From the NCBI GenBank assembly GCA_020091685.1, contig CM034591.1, positions 11,604,833 through 11,668,832 on the forward strand: a stretch of 64,000 nt of DNA. The letters run 5' to 3'. Within the stretch, counting starts at the first letter, position 1, and every line of letters starts with the position of its first letter. A model generated the notes under the pieces. The model searched no databases. It was not told the DNA's origin and was given only the letters and a program-made list of their open reading frames with translations. Shown here piece by piece: positions 46,901 to 58,900 of the stretch. Source of the stretch: Lutjanus erythropterus (lineage: Eukaryota; Chordata; Actinopteri; Lutjaniformes; Lutjanidae). The position numbers and the translations under genes are program-made.

Positions 46901-49900
46901 GGGAAAGGACTGGGAAAGTTGTGTAATGCTCAAAACCATCTGTTTGGAACATTCCACAGGTAAACAAGTACATTGGTAACAGGTGACAGTATCATGACTG
47001 AGTAAGAAAGAGGCATCCTTGAACGGCTCAGTCGTTCACAAAAATGGATGGGCTGAAGTTCACCATTTTGGGAAAAACTGCGAATAAACCAGTTTAACTT
47101 TTCTCAACACAAAACTGCAGGAATTTCACCATCTTTAATTATTACTATAATTAAGATTCAGAGAATCTAGAGAATCTCTGCATGTAAGGGGCAAGGCCAA
47201 AAACCAATGTTGAATATCCATGACCTTTGATCCCTCAGGCAGCACTGCATTAAAAACAGCATTAAAAATCCACATAATTGTATAAAGGATTCTACATGGG
47301 CTCAAACACACTAAAACTAAAAACTGTTTGTTGCTGCATCTACAAATGCAAGTTAAGATTCTACTATGCAAAGCAAAAGCCATAAATCAACAACATCCAG
47401 AAACACCATGGACTTCTTTGGGTAGGAGCTCATCTGTGACGGACTGATGCAAAGTGGTAAAATGTGCTGTGGTCTGACAAGTCCAGATTTTGGATTGTTT
47501 TTGGAAATCATGCATGTTGCATCCTCTGGGTTAAAGAGGAGGAGGACCATCCACATCATTATTATCATTAACATCAGAAGCCAGCATCTGTGACGGTATG
47601 GGGGTGTGTTAGTGCACATAGCATCATGGTTAACTGTCACATCTGTGAAGGCCCCATTAATGCTGAAAGGGACATACAGGTTTTGGAGCAACAGATGCTG
47701 CCATCCAGACAACATGAGCAGAGCCACATCCTGTGCACGTTACAACAGTGTGGCTTTATAGTAAATGAGTTCAGGTACTAGACTGACCTGCCTGCAGTCC
47801 AGATCTGTCTCCCATTGAAAATGTGTGGTGTATTATGAAGCACAAAATATGACAACAGAGACTCCGGACTGTTGAGCACCTGAAGTCATATGTCAAGCAA
47901 GAATGGGAAAGAACTTCACTGTCAAAACTTCAACAATTAGTGTCCTCAGTTCCCAAATGCTTAACGAGTGTTGTTAAAAGAAAAGGTGATGAATCACAGT
48001 GGTAAACATGACCCTTTCCCAACTTTTTTGGAACATGTTAAAGGCATCAAATTCAATCAGTTAATCAGTTTATACATTGCATATCTTGTCATTGTACTGT
48101 TTTCAATTGAATATAGGTTGAAAAGTTTTTGCAAATCATTTCAATCTGTTTTTATTTACGTTTTACACGATGCCCCTATTATTTTGGAATGGGGGTTGTA
48201 CTATTGGAGGCAATGGTAAGTTTTTTCATTTGTGTTCCATATATGATTGGCAGCAGAGAGCAAACTAAGCTGAGCTGAGGGTTGTTTACAGTCCTCCTGA
48301 AGCCCCCTGACCAGAGAGGAATGCATAACAAGGTTTACAGTAGCGACCCTCCTCCATATAGACTGACTCATCCTTGGCAGACCACAGATATACTACATAC
48401 ATACATACAAGCATGATTACCCATTTTCATGTCATCCCACTGTATTGGTGTAAAATGATCCCTGTCTTTCTTCATTATGAATGACCTAGAAAAGAAAGGC
48501 TCATGTTTTTGTTCAGCCCGTTTTCAAAATAATTGGATGAATGTATGTGATGGTCGTTTAGAAGAAATGTAGACAAAAACACACACACACACATGTGAGC
48601 GGTATGGGTTTGGAAGATATGATTGTCAGCGGCTAGAGGATGTTCGTGCGCCAGCATAGTTGAACATGGAAATTCAGACAGAGCATGAAGCTCCCCTTTC
48701 TCCTGTGGGTTGATGTAGTCAGCCCACATCCCTAAGCCACATTCACCGTCCATCATCAAACAGTTACACTCAACAAAAATATAAACACAACATTTTTGTT
48801 TTTGCTCCCATTTTTCATGAATCGAAGGAAAATATCTAAGACTTGTTCTATGCACACAAAAGGTTTATTTCTGTAACATTTTGTTCACAAATTTGTTGGA
48901 ATCCATGTTAATGAGCACTTCTCCGTTCACCTGTCAGGTGTGGCATGGAGAGTTACTGATTATTAACTTTATTAACAGCCTGATTATTGTACATTTGTGC
49001 CTTGGACTGGTCACATTAAAATGCCATTTTAAAATGTACAGTTTTGTCTTGAAAAAATAGATTTATTATTGATTTATTTATCATCATGGACGTTGCCAAT
49101 AACAACAGTGTGTTAATTCTGCACGTGTTACTTAGCATTGAGCTCACCAGCTAAATTCCTGTCCCTCTGTTAGCGTTTAGTGGTTCAGCCAGACACAAAC
49201 GTACTGTAAATTGGTTCCATAATAATGTAATAGGCCCACAATAAAGAGAAAAAAGTGATTCCACTGTACAGCAAATACAGTTCAAATGCAGTTTAAAGAA
49301 ATGCTCAAGTAAAACTGTAAACAGCAGTAACATTTCTCTGCCTCATCATAATAGCCTGCTTCTTGTTTGCATGCACATGTAGCTCAATTTTCATGTGATA
49401 TGCTTTTTTAAGGCGTGTTAATATGGAGTGAAATTTATTCTGAAACAGTGCTAAAATACTTGTACGGATGGAGATCATTTTAGTTTCAAAACACTGTTTT
49501 TAAAAATACCTGTGTGAGTGTGGACTATATCTAGTTTAGGACTAGTGTGGAGTGGTCTTTCATTATGATCATGCCAAGGCACACCTGTGCATTAATCATG
49601 CTGTTTGATCAGCATCTCTAAAAGCCACACTGGCCAGGGGGATGGATTATTTTGGCAGAGAAAAAGTGCTCACTAACACATTTTTTGTGGCTTTTTAGCC
49701 ATATTGATAGGGCAGCTTTAGACAGACAGGAAATGGGGTTGAGAGAGGGTGGAAGGGCCACAGGCTGGAGTCCAACCCTGGCCACTGCCAAGGACTGATC
49801 CGTATGCACAATCTATCAACTGAGCTACTGGGGCACAACTTATGCAGATTCGACAACTTTGTGAGCAAATTTTGGAAGAAATAAATATTTTGTTCATACC

Positions 49901-52900
49901 GAAGTCTTAGATTGTTTACTTCAACTCATGAAAAACGGGAGCAAAACAACAGTGCTGTACTTATATTTTTGTTGAGTTTATTTACAGTGATTAGTAACAG
50001 AAACTAATGCTCCTTGTCCGTGTGTACATGCATGAGAAACAAAAACACTTCTGTCACCACTGACGTGCGCACAGGGTATGAGCTTTAGACCTCACTTTGC
50101 TGCAGCAGTTGTAAAGTTTACAGTACATGCTAGTTTTACACTGGTCAAACGCAACCGGAAAAGTCAAAACAAGAGTGATAAGTGGCTATTTTAAAAGTCT
50201 TTCCCTGAGGTTCCTACTCTCCCTCGACTAAACAGCGGTTTAGGCAGGCTTGGCAGCGTCTCCAGCGTTCAATCAGCCTTGTTTAACTCTGTGCCACATT
50301 TTGAAAAGGCTCTCGACTGGAGCAGATCAGCGCTGTGGCTCTGGATGCTGTTCAGACCGAATGACTGGGTATGAATCACTCAGTAAGTTTTACAGGGTGA
50401 CCAGGGGTCCTCTTGGTTCAGTAGTTTGGGAACTAACAGAGAAATGTGGTGGTATTTTCGTTGCCCAGGAGATGTCTATTGTTTGTGATAATGACGTGGT
50501 CAGGACATTTCATGAACTCTTTCAATCACCTTCATTACTTCATTCCTTCAGTGTTTGTCAGCAGACTTTGTATCAGTAAAGAAAGTAACAAAGACTATTG
50601 TTCAGATGTTAATGGAAAAGATGGCTTACGTATAATCTGCTTGCTCTTTAATAGCTTTTAATTTCACTGTGTGATGTACCATCAGTGTCATCCATGTCAA
50701 AGTTAATTCAAACATCACCCTCTTAAAAAATAAAACTTGATGCCCGGCTGTAAAATACACTGGAAAGAGCAGAGTCTCATAAATATTGTTGACATTACAA
50801 GCCTGTGGAAAGGCTTGGAAACAGCAGAATTCAATGTGAGAATCAGTTACAGATGAGAAAAACTATCTTTCCCTCAGTCTCACCTGATGCAAGCGGAGGG
50901 AAAATGTTCTTACTGGCTGAGAAATAAGGTTCTTATATTCTATTTACCCTGTTGCTAAGATGTATCTAGATAATAATGTAATTACAACCAAATGGGATGT
51001 TGCTAATTTACATTTTTATAGTGTAAACAGTCAGAGGAAGAGGGCATTGCTTGACTGACTTTTATGTCTGGATAAGGGACTGCTACTTTACCCTTTAAGA
51101 AAATTCTTCCAAAACATGCAAAGTCACATTGAGAGTGTGTGAGTGACGGCAACAGGACTCACATAGGTTATGGCTTCGGTCCCAGAACTTATCCAAACTC
51201 CATACTGAAGGTTTACAGTTACACCAACATGTTTTGTGCCAGTGACAGAATGTTCAACACATGAAAAAATGTGGAGGTTCATTCTCGACCTTGAGAATAG
51301 AAAAATACAGCCAGCCTGATGCTGGATTTTTGGGCCTGATAATGATAACAATGTTAGGGAGTGAAAAAATTCAGATATCAATCTACTGGCCCTCAACACT
51401 GGTGACAAAGTTATGTGATGGAGGCAGGATATTTACACTTTGGCATGAACCTTTATTGTCGAAAATGGCATCATTACAATAAAACAGTAAATATTCAATG
51501 GTATTTTTTATTAATTGTAAATAAAAACACTAATAGAACAAAGAATATTGATATATTCAAGTTGCAATAAGAAAAAGGATTGAATACACATAAAATGCTG
51601 ACTATAAAAAAGCAATAAATCAGCATTATGTTGTGTGAGCACAATGGACAATATATACGCCGATACAGATATAGACGATATACTGTAGCTGTGATGGGCC
51701 AATGTTGGTCTATATAGTATCTGACTCACCTCAACTGAGATATAGTATCTCACCTGACTATACAGTAACTTGAATTTAAGGTCTTCAGGTTTAATAGCAT
51801 GTGTCTGGTCTTGGAAACTAAACAAAGTATTAAGTTTCAACATCAAAATGTGCTTTGGAGGGCCCATCCTAGAACTGTAAATAATGTTGAGTCACAGTTA
51901 AAACCTTGGAGGATATAAATAAAGATAAAGATCTTGATCTTAATCTCTAATGTGTTGTTTTGTTTTGATAAGACACTAGAAGCTTTTTAAACTGCTGTAA
52001 CAATACAAAGCCATATTAAAATTACAGTTGCTTCCTGCTCACATTTGTCATAGTTAGAAAGATAAATACAGAAGGAAGTGTTTTACTGTCAACATTGCAG
52101 ATTCTGATGTCAGACTATAGAAAGAAAGGATCTGACAAACCAGAACTAAACTGGGCTCCTCCGGTTGGCTTGTGGGTCTTATATTAACCAGTGTGGTTTG
52201 TCATGGTCATCTAAAGCTTGCAGCATGTGTTTTGGCTCCCTGTGGTCTAATATGGCCCACATCAGTGTTGTTTCAGCCCCAGAGTAGCGACACAATGCGG
52301 GCTGTGAGATTTCTCTGTCAGGGTTGTGGACATGTTTCCAGATTTTCATTTCAGTCAGAAATGCAAGCTTCTAAACAGTTTAAAAAAAAAAAATCATATT
52401 TGAGAATCAGTATGAAAGCACTAATATCGATAATATTTATATGGCTGGAAAGTTCAGGTTTTACATCTGCTTTCCATTCAGTGAGATAAACACAGAAATG
52501 ATGACTCTCACCTAAAACACATGGCCTTCTACACCCAGGATCAAAATATTAGATATAATATAGAACTAGAATTATCCCCTTACTCTTGAATGCCTCTGCC
52601 AACCAGGCAAGTTGCATTTTACATCCATGTCTGTCCAGATTCATATAATATATGTAGTGAAAACTCTGAAAGAATTTAATAAAAAGTATTAAGTGTATTT
52701 CTTGGCAAAATGGAAGTTCTCACTGTACGATTTCAGTGAATAATCTTCAGTGAGAAACATGCCGTCTTCACTTTTGAGACCACTGCTACAGAGGACTGAC
52801 TGAGACCAAAACCAAGTGTTTTTGCAGAACATAATAATGTGGTGACCTTTGACCTTTAGATAAATCATTCATCATTCTTCATCCTATTAGTCATTTGTGT

Positions 52901-55900
52901 GAAAGTTTGTCGTAATTAGCATATGAATTCTTGAGTTATGGCCAAACACAAAGCCTTTGACCCCCAAATTCTTGTAAGTTCATCCTCGAGTTCAAATGGA
53001 CTTTTGCGCAAAATTTGAAGAAATTCCCACGAGGCATTCCTTAGATATCGTGTTCTCGAGAATTCGACCGCCTGACGGACAACCCGAAAATATAATGTCT
53101 CCGGCCACAGCTGTAGCGTGGAGGCAGAAAAAATGCTCCAGATTTGCAAAAGCTGCAAATCTGCCAATTCATTATTTTGATTTTACAACCACAAAACATA
53201 GAACCAGTTAAGTCTGAATGTGCTGTTATCAGATTACATAATGACAAATAATAAACAAATCAGTGACTGTGACATTTTTGGCTTTAAACTTGTTTAAATA
53301 ACAAATAGATTTCATTGAGTGGGATATCTTACCTGAGTTTTGGCCCTCATGAACGGAGCACTGACATTGCAGATCTTCTCATTCCTCAGTTTGTCCTCAA
53401 TGTAACACTCTATTTTGATGTCAGAGTTGTCCTGGATCAAAAACAATAACAGTTCAGATTGACTGGTACTGGTAGTATTAATATAGAGATATTCTGAAAA
53501 CAAGGCCCACCAGAGGGAAAAATCTGCGTGACAATATGCAATTAAAGGCTGAAACACTAACAAAATGCTTTCGGCAAGATAAAATCATTAGATTTCAGGA
53601 TGTCAAAGGGTTATTTTAGTACCCAATGGAAATCGGAAAAGCGATACTGACAAACTCAATATTGTCTATCTCAGTGTCCCTTCTTCTTACCTTGCTTTTT
53701 TTGCAGAACTGATCCCACTAAACGGCCATAAATGATGAAGTGTAATTTTATTATTACAACTATTTGATTGAATCATCAGGAAAGCTCATCATCTAACCTA
53801 ACATAGATCAAGACCAGGTCTTGCATAGCTTAGTTAGTTTCAACCTCTACAGTTTGAAAAAATGCTTGCCGCACATGTAGGCATATTGAGTGTCAGGATC
53901 CCACAGTTTTCGCATTCTTCCTGCTGATTTCTCACGTCTGTATCCACTTTTGTCTTCTTAAGGGCTCATGTTTTTGCTTCAGCAGCTTATAAAAAGTTAA
54001 TTCTGGGTTCTTCACCCTGTTGGTGGTGCATCCCACCATGTAACAGCTTTTAGGCATTTTTCCTTTGTCTGACAGCAGCAGTCAATGGATGGCGATGAAT
54101 TGCTTTCCCCTCCAGTATAGGTTCTGTCTCCATCAATTTAGCATTGGTTAAATCTTTTCACACAGTTTAGGAAAATATGTTCTCATCACAAACCACATGA
54201 AGCACGAGTTTGGGTGATGATAATGTACCTTGACTATGAGGCTAGAGAAGCGTAGGTTGGGTGTGTAGGTGATATTTAGACGAGCATTGTAGGCGTTCTC
54301 TCCTTTGTTCTCCAGCCGGACGTCCACCACCATCCTCCTTCTGTTTCCCTCTATAACCCGCAGAGATCCCTCGCTCCCTCCTTCACTTAAATGGCGGCAG
54401 AAAACACCACGAGACTGCACAGGCTGCGCACAGAACTGACTGGGAGGCAGGGAGAGGAAGAAAAGTGAAATCGTAAGTAACAGAGCTGCCGAGGACCTTC
54501 AGTGTGTTAATATAGTATGTATGCGTATTCTTGTGTGTGTGCTACAGTGTGTGTTGTGATGATGTGTGTGTGTACTTACCTTCGAGTCATCAGGTCATTC
54601 ATACTCTGCAGTGCCAAATCAGGTATGCAGCGGTCATCCTCGTCGCAGCCGTTCCAGAAGGGCAGCTAGCCAAAGAGACAAGCTTTGATGAGCCAGAAAA
54701 ACTACAAATTCTTTCCTTTCTGTGGTGATAATATATGGAAGTGCATTTTAACAGCTTGAAAGCACAGAGAGGGAAAGCTTGCAGATTGTCTCTCACCTCT
54801 GTCCTCACAACAGTGGGCCAGCTGTCATCAAGAACTGGTCCGTTATCTGGATCTTGTAGCCCCACTTGTGCAGAGAACACTATGGGCCTTGCATAGTCTG
54901 TGGTCTCCTAATGTAAAACATTAAGTTCAGAGATCAGCCTGTGAATTTACTCTATCGTGGCACTTTATCTATGGCACCCAAATATTTTTTGCTCTCAAAA
55001 TGTTTAAACAAATGTAGAGGATATAGATATGCACAAAATATACTATCATAATCTCATTTTAATGTGCAGTGTGTTGGTTCTGACCAATGTGGGAGACAAA
55101 TATCAATAACTGTATTTTAAACAGATAGTTTGGATTATGTAAAGTGAGGTTGTATGAAGTATTATGGCTATTGTATTACAGTAGATGTAGGTACAGCAGC
55201 TGGCGATTGGCATGCCCCCACTTTGGAGAAGCAGAGAGGAGAACCAGCACAGAAACTAAGCTTTTTACTGCTGTGGAACAGAGTCAGCATTTTATCCGCA
55301 AAAGATCTATCCAAAATAAATCAGTCAAAGTTTAAATGTGCTCTGTGGGATAAAATATTCCAAATATAGTGTCCAATTCAAAGGATATTGATTTTTTACA
55401 ATTTTTAAGTGACTAAAATTTGTTTTGCTGCTGACTCTGTCTACTGCAGTTCATTGCTTAGCATCTGTGCTGGTTCTCTTCTCTGCTTCTCTAAACTGGA
55501 GGTGTGCCTACAGGCATCTACAGTGGTTACTACACTGGTAGAGATGAAATACACACACATACAATGACACACACATTAAAATAATTTTCCTTGTTTTATA
55601 TTGAAAATCTCTGACTGATTTGAAATGGCATCATGCCGCTCTTGGAGACTGTTGCTGACTTTGACCCCATTTCAAATAATTTGAACTATCCCTTTAAAAC
55701 TGCAACAGCTGAGTGAAATATGCTTTTCTGAAACTGTTATGTTAAAAAGTTTCCCCTGAATTTGACTTGCAAAATACAGTAAAGCCAAGCACACTTATTC
55801 AAAGGTAGAGTGTAACACTGGGATACATTCGTTTTGGGATGAATAATCAACTCTGAAGTAAACATAAACAAATACAATTACAGCCAATTCTCCTACTGCA

Positions 55901-58900
55901 AGTTACCAGTGTCCTCTATGAGACATATGTGGCCTCATCCTGGGACTCACCATGACGTGGAAGTAGATGTGTTCACAGGTCTCTTCTCCAGGAAGGAGAG
56001 TCAGGTTTTGAGGCTGCAGCTTGGCCGGGCTGTCCAGTATGGCCCGAGGATTGAAACGTCTCTCCGCAATGGAGACATTGTATTTGATCCCTGGTGGGTC
56101 ACAGAAAGAGTAAAGAAATTACACGTCAACGTGAAATCTTAAAATACCCTACAGAATTCTATTTGTGTCCAAATGCTGCTAAGATGAATGGCTCTCTGCT
56201 CTTACTTAGGTTGGTGCAGACTAATTGACAAATGGCAGCAGCAGGCTTTGGTAAATGACATCACTGTAGCAAGTCAAGGCAATATTAGCTTGACTCTGAA
56301 CATATGATGAATGTGTGACCAACATATACAAGAATCCAACCCCTCTGTCTTCACTACTGAGTCACTTCCAAGCCACATTGTTTAAGAGGCTTTCCATTTA
56401 TTGCCTCGTGTTTTCATGGCAGGAGGAAAAATCTACAAGGGCTGAACTTCTGCACGCGTTACGTTTGGGGTCAAAGAGAGAATTAGAGAGCGGCAGAAGC
56501 CTTAATGTCTTATGCAAAAAGATCTGGGCAGATAATGGATACTGAAATGGAAGCTTTTTTTCTCTGCATTTCACCACATCACAATTATCTGTATCAACTA
56601 TTACAAAATGTTTTTTTCCTTAGAGCAGCAGTAATTTACAAAACCTTTTTCGTGCTGTTCTGACTTGGACTTTTCAAGAGCCATTCAGCTTCACAGCAAC
56701 ATTCGTCATCAGTGTATTACCTCAAATGTCCACAAAGCACATCTAAAAACTAGTTGGTTATTTAAAAACATTACTCTCAAATACTGTAAACAGATATTTA
56801 CCCAAATAAGATTAACTTACAGTACTGAGAGAAAAAGTTCCATTCCATGGAACAGACCACAGCGAACTCACAAACACCCGCACATCTGTCATGCATTACT
56901 AGCCAGACACGACAATGAGAGGGAAATTAAATAAACGTGTTCCACTGTATGCGACCGTGGAAGACAAGATAACTCTCTCTGTTCTCCTTCTACTCTGTTT
57001 TGGCACATCTGATAGATTCGATAAAGATGTTGGCGGGTCAAAAGGTTAACTCAGAACACGCTCTCCTGCACCTCTGCTTCCTCCCCACTGAAACTGGACC
57101 CCGCCATCACATTTCTTAAAACAAATGATGAGCCAAGAAAGCTTGAGGGTTATATGCAGGTGGCACAACACCCATCTGCAGGACTGTTTTGTCTGTGAGC
57201 TGTCGACACCAACAAACAATTAGAAACAACTCTTTTGTTTTAAGCTGAGTAAGACAAAGATAAACCTCTAGATACATTCCAACCAGCGTTCAGTCAATAA
57301 AAAGAAAATCTGATAGCCTCAGTGTGGTTCAGATATACCAGTGTTGGAGGCAGTATCATTAGCTTTGGCAGAGAAATAGCGATGAGATCAGAATCTCTTA
57401 CTGCTCGTGAAGAAACATTTTGCTTTGGTTTAGCCAGCGCATGAGGGATATACATTCAGAATCCCGAATGTATTTTCTCACTTTAAACCAACCATGTTTC
57501 ATCCTGTCATGTAGCACAGTTCAAACAACAGTTGAACCGTACTGCAACTATCCAAAATATAAATTTCTCTCCTCAAGTGTATTGGTAAAAATGATCTGCT
57601 GAAGCTTTGAGAATGTCCAACTGGCAGCACCTTTTCATCTCCGAGTGTTCCACATATTTCTTTCTTCTTTTTTCTGTAGATTTGATGACAGGGTTCCGAC
57701 ACCTTTTCCAGTTCATGCATTTTTCAAGCATTTCCAAGCTTTTCTTGCACCTTACAGTGTGTTAAAAGACATATTTCAACACACTTCATATATATAATGC
57801 ATATGTTTAAAACAATTAGGACCTATTACATTAAATTCATATTAAATCAAATGTTACTGTGATGTAAACAACCAAAATATGTTTCACTGATATTTTTAAA
57901 AGCAAAACCAAGATCTGCCTTTAAAGTCTGGCTTTTAATTGAATTTTATTTATTTTTATTGCCTATTAACTTCCACATCTTTCCATTTTATGAGATCTAT
58001 TTATTATTATCAATTTATGTATTAAACACTTTGTGTTGCATTTTGTCTGTAGGAAAAGAGCTATAAATGAAGTCTGACTGATTGAGCAATCTTGATACCA
58101 TTCTACAGAAGAGTGATTTTAAAAAAAGGAAAACACAACAAAGTTTCATCTTTCAAAATGTGTCAAATATTTGTCAGTAGACTTGGCATCCTACATAATC
58201 TGTACGAGGAAATATTAAACAATCACTAAAACAATATCTAGAAAATTTCATCAAAGATTGACAGATCACGCTAAGTGTAGCCAAATGTGGAGAGTGGCCA
58301 GCAAGGCTCGAGCCGAGTCATCTTCATTTTGTGTGAAAGGGAAAAGCAATTAGTCTCTCTCTCTCTCTTCTTTTATTTCTTTACCTAAAGAGAGTGTTTT
58401 ATAATGAAAGTAGTGCAAATACAATTTCGAGCAGTTTGAAGCACTTTAGCCAAGCACTTTTCAAAGCTTTACATTAAAATTCAAGTGTCTTCAAAGATTT
58501 CCAGCACTCATAAGAACCCTGTGATGGTATGTGCAATAAGTAAAAGGGTCTGCATTACAAATAGGGTCATCAGACAAACGTAAGGCAAAGACAAGAGGAG
58601 GACTTTGGAAACTTTACTGAGATGTTTTTACAGAAGTGGATTATTTTTACTGGCTTACCAATTTCCTGTGTGGGAGGGATCGCTGTCCTGGCAGTAATGT
58701 TGAAACATACAATGGCTGACATACAGGTCACGTCTTTGCCACCTCGCTGACAGTCCTTCACAAAGATGTTGATCTTACTGGGCTCGAACCTGACAGTGGT
58801 ATATATCCGGACAACGCTCTTCGACCTGTGAGGGCATGAAGGTGTTCCACGTGAAGCCAAAAGAAATAACTCTTTTATATTTTTGACAATGGTATTATTG

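Noticed and set aside
49681-49838. A tRNA gene on the minus strand
   Set aside because: A and B boxes are present, but the sequence continues into a SINE body and cannot complete a tRNA cloverleaf.
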